Shown: positions 11,274 to 23,976 of the stretch, piece after piece | How positions within the stretch are numbered: the first letter of the stretch is position 1 | Layout: each line of letters opens with the position of its first letter | Origin: Isoperla grammatica | Taxonomy: Eukaryota; Arthropoda; Insecta; Plecoptera; Perlodidae | Direction: 5' to 3' | Assembly (NCBI GenBank): GCA_945910005.1 | Contig: CAMDTW010000655.1 | Span: 188,201-252,200 of the forward strand | DNA length: 64,000 nucleotides | The notes under the pieces: model-generated | Databases searched by the model: none | What the model was told of the DNA's origin: nothing | Seen by the model: only the letters and a program-made list of their open reading frames with translations | Made by a program: the position numbers and the translations under genes

Positions 11274-12429
11274 CCGTCGAAAAATAATAATTATAGGTTG
11301 CATTCTTCAAGTGTTTATTGAAAATGCATAAATTGAGTTTTTTCGTCGTTTTTGGTTAAAATATGAATAAAAAATAGAAATTGGCTAATTTCAGTCTATC
11401 TACCACAAACTTCCAGTTTTAAGAGGAATCTTGCATACGGCTGGGATTCCTAAGGGTTTCAACCAAAGTTGACAAATCGTTGTTTTAGAGCGTTTCAGGC
11501 TCCAATAAGCACAATTTGTCCATTTCGTCACATTTCAATAACTTCTCTGGAAGTAACACCATCCGTTGAAAAATAAGAATTATAGGCTGCATTCTTCAAG
11601 AGTATAATAAAAATGTATAAATTGAGTTTTTTCGTCGTTTTTGGTTAAAATATGCATAAAATATAGAAATTGGCTGATTTTAGTCTATCTACCACAAACT
11701 TCCAGTTTTAAGAGGAATCTTGCATACGGCTGGGATTTCTAAGGGTTTCAACCAAATTGCACAAAACGTTGTTTTAGAGCGTTTCAGGCTCCAATAAGCA
11801 CAATTTGTCTATTTCGTCACATTTCGATAACTTCTATAGAAGTTACACTCTCCGTCGAAAAATAAGAATTATAGGTTGCATTCTTCAAGAGTATATTGAA
11901 AATGCATAAATTGAGTTTTTTCGTCGTTTTTGGTTAAAATATGCATAAAAAATAGAAATTGGCTGATTTCAGTCTATCTACCACAAACTTCCAGTTTTAA
12001 GAGGAATCTTGCATACGGCTGGGATTCCTAAGGGTTTCAACCAAAGTTGACAAATCGTTTTTTTAGAGCGTTTCAGGCTGCAATAAGCACAATTTGTCCA
12101 TTTCGTCACATTTCGATAACTTCTATAGAAGTTACACCATCCGTTGAAAAATAAGAATTATAGGCTGCAAGCTTCAAGAGTTTAATGAAAATGCAGAAAT
12201 TGAGTTTTTTCGTCGTTTTTGGTTGAAATATGCATAAAATATAGAAATTGGCTGATTTTCGTCTATCTACCACAAACTTCCAGTTTTAAGAGGAATCTTG
12301 CATACGGCTGGGATTCCTAAGGGTGTCAACCAAATTGCACAAAACGTTGTTTTAGAGCGTTTCAGGCTTTAATAAGCACAATTTGTCCATTTCGTCACAT
12401 TTCGATAACTTCTATAGAAGTTACACCCT
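11274..12429. repeat. 4-monomer HOR, copy 1 (1,156 bp)
   Basis: Begins with the marker AATAATAATTATAGG and TCAAGTGTTTATTG (11285), followed by the AATAAAAATGTATAAAT monomer with GGGATTTCTAAGG, a TATATTG monomer ending in CTGCAATAAG, and a GCAAGCTTC / GCAGAAATTG / ATTTTCGTC monomer. All four recur exactly 1,156 bp downstream. The only differences I noted are single bases, such as TTTCAATAAC near 11536 where copy 2 has TTTCGATAAC. Confidence 0.85.
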
Positions 12430-13585
12430 CCGTCGAAAAATAATAATTATAGGTTGCATTCTTCAAGTGTTTATTGAAAATGCATAAATTGAGTTTTTTC
12501 GTCGTTTTTGGTTAAAATATGAATAAAAAATAGAAATTGGCTAATTTCAGTCTATCTACCACAAACTTCCAGTTTTAAGAGGAATCTTGCATACGGCTGG
12601 GATTCCTAAGGGTTTCAACCAAAGTTGACAAATCGTTGTTTTAGAGCGTTTCAGGCTCCAATAAGCACAATTTGTCCATTTCGTCACATTTCGATAACTT
12701 CTCTGGAAGTAACACCATCCGTTGAAAAATAAGAATTATAGGCTGCATTCTTCAAGAGTATAATAAAAATGTATAAATTGAGTTTTTTCGTCGTTTTTGG
12801 TTAAAATATGCATAAAATATAGAAATTGGCTGATTTTAGTCTATCTACCACAAACTTCCAGTTTTAAGAGGAATCTTGCATACGGCTGGGATTTCTAAGG
12901 GTTTCAACCAAATTGCACAAAACGTTGTTTTAGAGCGTTTGAGGCTCCAATAAGCACAATTTGTCTATTTCGTCACATTTCGATAACTTCTATAGAAGTT
13001 ACACTCTCCGTCGAAAAATAAGAATTATAGGTTGCATTCTTCAAGAGTATATTGAAAATGCATAAATTGAGTTTTTTCGTCGTTTTTGGTTAAAATATGC
13101 ATAAAAAATAGAAATTGGCTGATTTCAGTCTATCTACCACAAACTTCCAGTTTTAAGAGGAATCTTGCATACGGCTGGGATTCCTAAGGGTTTCAACCAA
13201 AGTTGACAAATCGTTTTTTTAGAGCGTTTCAGGCTGCAATAAGCACAATTTGTCCATTTCGTCACATTTCGATAACTTCTATAGAAGTTACACCATCCGT
13301 TGAAAAATAAGAATTATAGGCTGCAAGCTTCAAGAGTTTAATGAAAATGCAGAAATTGAGTTTTTTCGTCGTTTTTGGTTGAAATATGCATAAAATATAG
13401 AAATTGGCTGATTTTCGTCTATCTACCACAAACTTCCAGTTTTAAGAGGAATCTTGCATACGGCTGGGATTCCTAAGGGTTTCAACCAAATTGCACAAAA
13501 CGTTGTTTTAGAGCGTTTCAGGCTCCAATAAGCACAATTCGTCCATTTCGTCACATTTCGATAACACTTATAGAAGTTACACCCT
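12430..13585. repeat. 4-monomer HOR, copy 2 (1,156 bp)
   Basis: Same four variants as copy 1, in the same order at a 1,156-bp shift (TAATAATTAT at 12441 versus 11285). The last monomer begins like its counterpart (GCAAGCTTC, GCAGAAATTG, ATTTTCGTC) but ends differently: GGGTTTCAACC, CTCCAATAAG, TTCGTCC and GATAACACTTATAG. The right edge therefore falls inside this monomer, about 13470. A GTTTGAGGCTCC change near 12940 is private to this copy. Confidence 0.83.
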
Positions 13586-13874
13586 CCGTCGAAAAATAAG
13601 AATTATAGGTTGCATTCTTCAAGAGTATATTGAAAATGCATAAATTGAGATTTTTCGTCGTTTTTGGTTAAAATATGCATAGAAAATAGAAATTGGCTGA
13701 TTTCAGTCTATCTACCACAAACTTCCAGTTTTAAGAGGAATCTTGCATACGGCTGGGATTCCTAAGGGTTTCAACCAAAGTTGACAAGTCGTTGTTTTAG
13801 AGCGTTTCAGGCTCCAATAAGCACAATTTGTCCATTTCGTCACATTTCGATAACTTCTCTGGAAGTTACACCAT

Positions 13875-16800
13875 CCGTTGAAAAATAAGAATTATAGGCT
13901 GCATTCTTCAAGAGTATAATGAAAATGCATAAATTGAGTTTTTCGTCGTTATTGGTTAAAATATGTATAAAATATAGAAATTGGCTGATTTTAGTCTATC
14001 TACCACAAACTTCCAGTTTTAAGAGGAATCTTGCATACGGCTGGGATTCCTAAGGGTTTCAACCAAATTGCACAAAACGTTGTTTTAGAGCGTTTCAGGC
14101 TCCAATAAGCACAATTTGTCTATTTCGTCACATTTCGATAACTTCTATAGAAGTTACACTCTCCGAGAAAAATAAGAATTATGGTTGCATTCTTCAAGAG
14201 TATATTGAAAATGCATAAACTGAGTTTTTTCGTCGTTTTTGGTTAAAAATGCATAAAAAATAGAAATTGGCTGATTTCAGTCTATCTACCACAAACTTCC
14301 AGTTTTAAGAGGAATCTTGCATACGGCTGGGATTCCTAAGGGTTTCAACCAAAGTTAACAAATCGTTGTTTTAGAGCGTTTCAGGCTCCAATAAGCACAA
14401 AATGTCCATTTCGTTACATTTCGATAACTTCTTTAGAAGTAACACCCTCCGTTGAAAAATAAGAATTATAGTTTTTATTCTTCAAGAGTATTATGAAAAT
14501 GCATAAATGAGGTTTAAAGTCGTTTTTGGTTAAAATATGCATAAAATATAGAAATTGGCTGATTTCAGTCTATCTACAACAAACTTCCAGTTTTAAGAGG
14601 AATCTTGCATACGGCTGGGATTCCTAAGGGTTTTAACCAAATTGCACAAATCGTTGTTTTAGAGCGTTTCAGGCTCAAATAAGCACAATTCGTCCATTTC
14701 GTCACATTTCGATAACTTCTTTAGAAGTTACACCCTCCGTTGAAAAATAAGAATTATAGGTTGCATTCTTCAAGAGTATTATGAAAATGCAAAAATCTAG
14801 TTTTTTGGTCGTTTTTGGTTAAAATATGCATAAAATATAGAAATTGGCTGATTTCAGTCTATCTACCACAAACTTCGAGTTTTAAGAGGAATCTTCCATA
14901 CAGCTGGGATTCCTAAGTGTTTCAACCAAAGTTGACAAATCGTTGTTTTAGTGCGTTTCAGGCTCCAATAAGCACAATTTGTCCATTTCGTCACTTTTCG
15001 ATAACTTCTATACAAGTTACACCATCCGTTGAAAAATAAGAATTATAGGCTGCATTCTTCAAGAGTATAATGAAAATGCATAAATTGAGTTTTTTCGTCG
15101 TTTTTGGTTAAAATATGCATAAAATATAGAAATTGGCTGATTTTAGTCTTTCTACCAAAAACTTCCAGTTTTAAGAGGAATCTTGCATACGGCTGGGATT
15201 CCTAAGGGTTTCAACCAAATTGCACAAAACGTTGTTTTCAAGCGTTTCAGGCTCCAATAAGCACAATTCGTCCATTTCGTCACATTTCGATAACTTCTAT
15301 AGAAGTTACACCCTCCGTCGAAAAATAAGAATTATAGGTTGCATTCTTCAATAGTATATTGAAAATGCATAAATTGAGTTTTTTCGTCGTTTTTGGTTAA
15401 AATATGCATAAAAAATAGAAATTGGCTGATTTCAGTCTATCTACCACAAACTTCCAGTTTTAAGAGGAATCTTGCATACGGCTGGGATTCCTAAGGGTTT
15501 CAACCAAAGTTGACAAATCGTTGTTTTAGAGCGTTTCAGGCTCCAACAAGCACAATTTGTCCATTTCGTCACATTTCGATAACTTCTATAGAAGTTACAC
15601 TATCCGTTGAAAAATAAGAATTATAGGCTGCATTCTTCAACAGTATAATGAAAATGCATAAATTGAGTTTTTTCGTCGTTTTTGGTTAAAATATGCATAA
15701 AATATAGAAATTGGCTGATTTTAGTCTATCTACCACAAACTTCCAGTTTTAAGAGGAATCTTGCATACGGCTGGGATTCCTAAGGGTTTCAACCAAATTG
15801 CACAAAACGTTGTTTTAGAGCGTTTCAGGCTCTAATAAGCACAATTCGTCCATTTCGTCACATTTCGATAACTTCTATAGAAGTTACACCCTCCGTCGAA
15901 AAATAAGAATTATAGGTTGCATTCTTCAAGAGTATAATGAAAATGCATAAATTGAGTTTTTTCGTCGTTTTTGGTTAAAATATGCATAAAATATAGAAAT
16001 TGGCTGATTTTAGTCTATCTACCACAAACTTCCAGTTTTAAGAGGAATCTTGCATACGGCTGGGATTCCTAAGGGTTTCAACCAAATTGCACAAAACGTT
16101 GTTTTAGAGCGTTTCAGGCTCTAATAAGCACAATTCGTCCATTTCGTCACATTTCGATAACTTCTATAGAAGTTACACCCTCCGTCGAAAAATAAGAATT
16201 ATAGGTTGCATTCTTCAAGAGTATATTGAAAATGCATAAATTGAGTTTTTTCGTCGTTTTTGGTTAAAATATGCATAAAAAAAAGAAACTGGCTTATTTC
16301 AGTCTATCTACCACAAACTTCCAGTTTTAAGAGGAATCTTGCATACGGCTGGGATTCCTAAGGATTTCAACCAAATTGCACAAAACGTTGTTTTACAGCG
16401 TTTCAGGCTCCAATAAGCACAATTTGTCCATTTTGTCACATTTCGATAACTTCTATAGAAGTAACACCCTCCGTTGAAAAATAAGAATTATAGGTTGCAT
16501 TCTTCAAGAGTATTATGAAAATGCATAAATTGAGTTTTTTTGGTCGTTTTTGGTTTAAATATGGATAAAATATAGAAATTGGCTGATTTCAGTCCATCTA
16601 CCACAAACTTCCAGTTTTAAGAGGAATCTTGCATACGGCTGGGATTCCTAAGGGTTTCAACCAAAAATGACAAATCGTTGTTTTAGAGCGTTTCAGGCTC
16701 CAATAAGCACAATTTGTCCATTTCGTCACATTTCGATAACTTCTATAGAAAATACACCATCCGTTGAAAAATAAGAATTATAGGCTGCATTCTTCAAGAG

Positions 16801-17627
16801 TTAAATGAAAATGCATAAATTGAGTTTTTTCGTCGTTTTTGGTTGAAATATGCATAAAATATAGAAATTAGCTGATTTTAGTCTATCTACAACAAACTTC
16901 CAGTTTTAAGAGGAATCTTGCATACGGCTGGGATTCCTAAGGGTGTCAACCAAATTGCACAAAACGTTGTTTTAGAGCGTTTCAGGCTCCAAAGAGCTCA
17001 ATTTGTCCATTTCGTCACATTTTGATAACTTCTATAGAAGTTACACCCTCCGTCGAAAAATAAGAATTATAGGTTGCATTCTTCAAGAGTTTATTGAAAA
17101 TGCATAAATTGAGTTTTTTCGTCGTTTTTGGTTAAAATATGAATAAAAAATAGAAATTGGCTAATTTCAGTCTATCTACCACAAACTTCCAGTTTTAAGA
17201 GGAATCTTGCATACGGCTGGGATTCCTAAGGGTTTCAACCAAAGTTGACAAATCGTTGTTTTAGAGCGTTTCAGGCTCCAATAAGCACAATTTGTCCATT
17301 TCGTCACATTTCGATAACTTCTCTGGAAGTTACACCATCCGTTGAAAAATAAGAATTATAGGCTGCATTCTTCAAGAGTATAATGAAAATGCATAAATTG
17401 AGTTTTTTCGTCGTTTTTGGTTAAAATATGCATAAAATATAGAAATTGGCTGATTTTAGTCTATTTACCACAAACTTCCAGTTTTAAGAGGAATCTTGCA
17501 TACGGCTGGGATTCCTAAGGGTTTCAACCAAATTGCACAAAACGTTGTTTTAGAGCGTTTCAGGCTCCAATAAGCACAATTTGTCTATTTCGTCACATTT
17601 CGATAACTTCTATAGAAGTTACACCAT
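13875..17627. repeat. 13-monomer HOR, copy 1 (3,753 bp)
   Basis: Thirteen variants, beginning with the short monomer GAGTTTTTCGTCGTTATTGG / ATGTATAAAATA and the aberrant unit boundary CTCCGAGAAAAA at 14161. Next come GAGGTTTAAAG, CAAAAATCTAG with TCTTCCATACAGC, CTTTCTACCAAAAAC, TCAATAGTATATTG, TCAACAGTATAATG, a long A-run monomer (AAAAAAAAGAAACTGG), a TTTTTTTGGTCG monomer with AAAAATGACAAATC, and a CCAAAGAGCTC monomer. The whole series recurs in copy 3, at a shift of 6,349 bp. The unit is shorter than 13 x 289 because of small deletions in the first two monomers. Confidence 0.88.
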
Positions 17628-20223
17628 CCGTTGAAAAATAAGAATTATAGGCTGCATTCTTCAAGAGTATAATGAAAATGCATAAATTGAGTTTTTCGTC
17701 GTTATTGGTTAAAATATGTATAAAATATAGAAATTGGCTGATTTTAGTCTATCTACCACAAACTTCCAGTTTTAAGAGGAATCTTGCATACGGCTGGGAT
17801 TCCTAAGGGTTTCAACCAAATTGCACAAAACGTTGTTTTAGAGCGTTTCAGGCTCCAATAAGCACAATTTGTCTATTTCGTCACATTTCGATAACTTCTA
17901 TAGAAGTTACACTCTCCGAGAAAAATAAGAATTATGGTTGCATTCTTCAAGAGTATATTGAAAATGCATAAACTGAGTTTTTTCGTCGTTTTTGGTTAAA
18001 AATGCATAAAAAATAGAAATTGGCTGATTTCAGTCTATCTACCACAAACTTCCAGTTTTAAGAGGAATCTTGCATACGGCTGGGATTCCTAAGGGTTTCA
18101 ACCAAAGTTAACAAATCGTTGTTTTAGAGCGTTTCAGGCTCCAATAAGCACAAAATGTCCATTTCGTTACATTTCGATAACTTCTTTAGAAGTAACACCC
18201 TCCGTTGAAAAATAAGAATTATAGTTTTTATTCTTCAAGAGTATTATGAAAATGCATAAATGAGGTTTAAAGTCGTTTTTGGTTAAAATATGCATAAAAT
18301 ATAGAAATTGGCTGATTTCAGTCTATCTACAACAAACTTCCAGTTTTAAGAGGAATCTTGCATACGGCTGGGATTCCTAAGGGTTTTAACCAAATTGCAC
18401 AAATCGTTGTTTAAGAGCGTTTCAGGCTCAAATAAGCACAATTCGTCCATTTCGTCACATTTCGATAACTTCTTTAGAAGTTACACCCTCCGTTGAAAAA
18501 TAAGAATTATAGGTTGCATTCTTCAAGAGTATTATGAAAATGCAAAAATCTAGTTTTTTGGTCGTTTTTGGTTAAAATATGCATAAAATATAGAAATTGG
18601 CTGATTTCAGTCTATCTACCACAAACTTCGAGTTTTAAGAGGAATCTTCCATACAGCTGGGATTCCTAAGTGTTTCAACCAAAGTTGACAAATCGTTGTT
18701 TTAGTGCGTTTCAGGCTCCAATAAGCACAATTTGTCCATTTCGTCACTTTTCGATAACTTCTATACAAGTTACACCATCCGTTGAAAAATAAGAATTATA
18801 GGCTGCATTCTTCAAGAGTATAATGAAAATGCATAAATTGAGTTTTTTCGTCGTTTTTGGTTAAAATATGCATAAAATATAGAAATTGGCTGATTTTAGT
18901 CTTTCTACCAAAAACTTCCAGTTTTAAGAGGAATCTTGCATACGGCTGGGATTCCTAAGGGTTTCAACCAAATTGCACAAAACGTTGTTTTCAAGCGTTT
19001 CAGGCTCCAATAAGCACAATTCGTCCATTTCGTCACATTTCGATAACTTCTATAGAAGTTACACCCTCCGTCGAAAAATAAGAATTATAGGTTGCATTCT
19101 TCAATAGTATATTGAAAATGCATAAATTGAGTTTTTTCGTCGTTTTTGGTTAAAATATGCATAAAAAATAGAAATTGGCTGATTTCAGTCTATCTACCAC
19201 AAACTTCCAGTTTTAAGAGGAATCTTGCATACGGCTGGGATTCCTAAGGGTTTCAACCAAAGTTGACAAATCGTTGTTTTAGAGCGTTTTAGGCTCCAAC
19301 AAGCACAATTTGTCCATTTCGTCACATTTCGATAACTTCTATAGAAGTTACACTATCCGTTGAAAAATAAGAATTATAGGCTGCATTCTTCAACAGTATA
19401 ATGAAAATGCATAAATTGAGTTTTTTCGTCGTTTTTGGTTAAAATATGCATAAAATATAGAAATTGGCTGATTTTAGTCTATCTACCACAAACTTCCAGT
19501 TTTAAGAGGAATCTTGCATACGGCTGGGATTCCTAAGGGTTTCAACCAAATTGCACAAAACGTTGTTTTAGAGCGTTTCAGGCTCTAATAAGCACAATTC
19601 GTCCATTTCGTCACATTTCGATAACTTCTATAGAAGTTACACCCTCCGTCGAAAAATAAGAATTATAGGTTGCATTCTTCAAGAGTATAATGAAAATGCA
19701 TAAATTGAGTTTTTTCGTCGTTTTTGGTTAAAATATGCATAAAATATAGAAATTGGCTGATTTTAGTCTATCTACCACAAACTTCCAGTTTTAAGAGGAA
19801 TCTTGCATACGGCTGGGATTCCTAAGGGTTTCAACCAAATTGCACAAAACGTTGTTTTAGAGCGTTTCAGGCTCTAATAAGCACAATTCGTCCATTTCGT
19901 CACATTTCGATAACTTCTATAGAAGTTACACCCTCCGTCGAAAAATAAGAATTATAGGTTGCATTCTTCAAGAGTATAATGAAAATGCATAAATTGAGTT
20001 TTTTCGTCGTTTTTGGTTAAAATATGCATAAAATATAGAAATTGGCTGATTTTAGTCTATTTACCACAAACTTCCAGTTTTAAGAGGAATCTTGCATACG
20101 GCTGGGATTCCTAAGGGTTTCAACCAAATTGCACAAAACGTTGTTTTAGAGCGTTTCAGGCTCCAATAAGCACAATTTGTCTATTTCGTCACATTTCGAT
20201 AACTTCTATAGAAGTTACACCAT
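17628..20223. repeat. 13-monomer HOR, copy 2 with an internal 4-monomer deletion (2,596 bp)
   Basis: Starts with the same GTCGTTATTGG and CTCCGAGAAAAA monomers (17916) and follows copy 1 at a shift of 3,753 bp for eight monomers, then jumps to the last one. The long A-run, TTTTTTTGGTCG, CCAAAGAGCTC and GCTAATTTCAG monomers are absent. The jump is inside the chimeric unit at 19935-20223. The result is a nine-monomer unit between two thirteen-monomer units. Confidence 0.85.
19935..20223. repeat. Chimeric monomer at the deletion join of HOR copy 2
   Basis: The left part reads like the CCGTCG / GGTTGC / TATAATG monomer at 19646 and 22242. The right part (GTCTATTTACC, CTCCAATAAG, TTTGTCTATTTCG, ending ACACCATCC) reads like the monomer at ~17339 and ~23688. 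The exchange point lies between about 19970 and 20058, in sequence common to both parents. This points to homologous exchange and not to a random break. Confidence 0.78.
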
Positions 20224-23200
20224 CCGTTGAAAAATAAGAATTATAGGCTGCATTCTTCAAGAGTATAATGAAAATGCATAAATTGAGTTTTTCGTCGTTA
20301 TTGGTTAAAATATGTATAAAATATAGAAATTGGCTGATTTTAGTCTATCTACCACAAACTTCCAGTTTTAAGAGGAATCTTGCATACGGCTGGGATTCCT
20401 AAGGGTTTCAACCAAATTGCACAAAACGTTGTTTTAGAGCGTTTCAGGCTCCAATAAGCACAATTTGTCTATTTCGTCACATTTCGATAACTTCTATAGA
20501 AGTTACACTCTCCGAGAAAAATAAGAATTATGGTTGCATTCTTCAAGAGTATATTGAAAATGCATAAACTGAGTTTTTTCGTCGTTTTTGGTTAAAAATG
20601 CATAAAAAATAGAAATTGGCTGATTTCAGTCTATCTACCACAAACTTCCAGTTTTAAGAGGAATCTTGCATACGGCTGGGATTCCTAAGGGTTTCAACCA
20701 AAGTTAACAAATCGTTGTTTTAGAGCGTTTCAGGCTCCAATAAGCACAAAATGTCCATTTCGTTACATTTCGATAACTTCTTTAGAAGTAACACCCTCCG
20801 TTGAAAAATAAGAATTATAGTTTTTATTCTTCAAGAGTATTATGAAAATGCATAAATGAGGTTTAAAGTCGTTTTTGGTTAAAATATGCATAAAATATAG
20901 AAATTGGCTGATTTCAGTCTATCTACAACAAACTTCCAGTTTTAAGAGGAATCTTGCATACGGCTGGGATTCCTAAGGGTTTTAACCAAATTGCACAAAT
21001 CGTTGTTTAAGAGCGTTTCAGGCTCAAATAAGCACAATTCGTCCATTTCGTCACATTTCGATAACTTCTTTAGAAGTTACACCCTCCGTTGAAAAATAAG
21101 AATTATAGGTTGCATTCTTCAAGAGTATTATGAAAATGCAAAAATCTAGTTTTTTGGTCGTTTTTGGTTAAAATATGCATAAAATATAGAAATTGGCTGA
21201 TTTCAGTCTATCTACCACAAACTTCGAGTTTTAAGAGGAATCTTCCATACAGCTGGGATTCCTAAGTGTTTCAACCAAAGTTGACAAATCGTTGTTTTAG
21301 TGCGTTTCAGGCTCCAATAAGCACAATTTGTCCATTTCGTCACTTTTCGATAACTTCTATACAAGTTACACCATCCGTTGAAAAATAAGAATTATAGGCT
21401 GCATTCTTCAAGAGTATAATGAAAATGCATAAATTGAGTTTTTTCGTCGTTTTTGGTTAAAATATGCATAAAATATAGAAATTGGCTGATTTTAGTCTTT
21501 CTACCAAAAACTTCCAGTTTTAAGAGGAATCTTGCATACGGCTGGGATTCCTAAGGGTTTCAACCAAATTGCACAAAACGTTGTTTTCAAGCGTTTCAGG
21601 CTCCAATAAGCACAATTCGTCCATTTCGTCACATTTCGATAACTTCTATAGAAGTTACACCCTCCTTCGAAAAATAAGAATTATAGGTTGCATTCTTCAA
21701 TAGTATATTGAAAATGCATAAATTGAGTTTTTTCGTCGTTTTTGGTTAAAATATGCATAAAAAATAGAAATTGGCTGATTTCAGTCTATCTACCACAAAC
21801 TTCCAGTTTTAAGAGGAATCTTGCATACGGCTGGGATTCCTAAGGGTTTCAACCAAAGTTGACAAATCGTTGTTTTAGAGCGTTTCAGGCTCCAACAAGC
21901 ACAATTTGTCCATTTCGTCACATTTCGATAACTTCTATAGAAGTTACACTATCCGTTGAAAAATAAGAATTATAGGCTGCATTCTTCAACAGTATAATGA
22001 AAATGCATAAATTGAGTTTTTTCGTCGTTTTTGGTTAAAATATGCATAAAATATAGAAATTGGCTGATTTTAGTCTATCTACCACAAACTTCCAGTTTTA
22101 AGAGGAATCTTGCATACGGCTGGGATTCCTAAGTGTTTCAACCAAATTGCACAAAACGTTGTTTTAGAGCGTTTCAGGCTCTAATAAGCACAATTCGTCC
22201 ATTTCGTCACATTTCGATAACTTCTATAGAAGTTACACCCTCCGTCGAAAAATAAGAATTATAGGTTGCATTCTTCAAGAGTATAATGAAAATGCATAAA
22301 TTGAGTTTTTTCGTCGTTTTTGGTTAAAATATGCATAAAATATAGAAATTGGCTGATTTTAGTCTATCTACCACAAACTTCCAGTTTTAAGAGGAATCTT
22401 GCATACGGCTGGGATTCCTAAGGGTTTCAACCAAATTGCACAAAACGTTGTTTTAGAGCGTTTCAGGCTCTAATAAGCACAATTCGTCCATTTCGTCACA
22501 TTTCGATAACTTCTATAGAAGTTACACCCTCCGTCGAAAAATAAGAATTATAGGTTGCATTCTTCAAGAGTATATTGAAAATGCATAAATTGAGTTTTTT
22601 CGTCGTTTTTGGTTAAAATATGCATAAAAAAAAGAAACTGGCTGATTTCAGTCTATCTACCACAAACTTCCAGTTTTAAGAGGAATCTTGCATACGGCTG
22701 GGATTCCTAAGGATTTCAACCAAATTGCACAAAACGTTGTTTTACAGCGTTTCAGGCTCCAATAAGCACAATTTGTCCATTTTGTCACATTTCGATAACT
22801 TCTATAGAAGTAACACCCTCCGTTGAAAAATAAGAATTATAGGTTGCATTCTTCAAGAGTATTATGAAAATGCATAAATTGAGTTTTTTTGGTCGTTTTT
22901 GGTTTAAATATGGATAAAATATAGAAATTGGCTGATTTCAGTCCATCTACCACAAACTTCCAGTTTTAAGAGGAATCTTGCATACGGCTGGGATTCCTAA
23001 GGGTTTCAACCAAAAATGACAAATCGTTGTTTTAGAGCGTTTCAGGCTCCAATTAGCACAATTCGTCCATTTCGTCACATTTCGATAACTTCTATAGAAA
23101 ATACACCATCCGTTGAAAAATAAGAATTATAGGCTGCATTCTTCAAGAGTTAAATGAAAATGCATAAATTGAGTTTTTTCGTCGTTTTTGGTTGAAATAT

Positions 23201-23976
23201 GCATAAAATATAGAAATTAGCTGATTTTAGTCTATCTACAACAAACTTCCAGTTTTAAGAGGAATCTTGCATACGGCTGGGATTCCTAAGGGTGTCAACC
23301 AAATTGCACAAAACGTTGTTTTAGAGCGTTTCAGGCTCCAAAGAGCTCAATTTGTCCATTTCGTCACATTTTGATAACTTCTATAGAAGTTACACCCTCC
23401 GTCGAAAAATAAGAATTATAGGTTGCATTCTTCAAGAGTTTATTGAAAATGCATAAATTGAGTTTTTTCGTCGTTTTTGGTTAAAATATGAATAAAAAAT
23501 AGAAATTGGCTAATTTCAGTCTATCTACCACAAACTTCCAGTTTTAAGAGGAATCTTGCATACGGCTGGGATTCCTAAGGGTTTCAACCAAAGTTGACAA
23601 ATCGTTGTTTTAGAGCGTTTCAGGCTCCAATAAGCACAATTTGTCCATTTCGTCACATTTCGATAACTTCTCTGGAAGTTACACCATCCGTTGAAAAATA
23701 AGAATTATAGGCTGCATTCTTCAAGAGTATAATGAAAATGCATAAATTGAGTTTTTTCGTCGTTTTTGGTTAAAATATGCATAAAATATAGAAATTGGCT
23801 GATTTTAGTCTATTTACCACAAACTTCCAGTTTTAAGAGGAATCTTGCATACGGCTGGGATTCCTAAGGGTTTCAACCAAATTGCACAAAACGTTGTTTT
23901 AGAGCGTTTCAGGCTCCAATAAGCACAATTTGTCTATTTCGTCACATTTCGATAACTTCTATAGAAGTTACACTCT
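20224..23976. repeat. 13-monomer HOR, copy 3 (3,753 bp)
   Basis: Restores the full 13-variant order. Its first eight monomers follow copy 2 at 2,596 bp (TCAATAGTAT at 19101 and 21697; CCGAGAAAAA at 17916 and 20512), and its last five follow copy 1 at 6,349 bp (TTAAATG at 16801 and 23150). Small private differences include CCTCCTTCG at 21661, AAGTGTTTC near 22131 and CAATTAGCAC near 23050. Confidence 0.88.
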
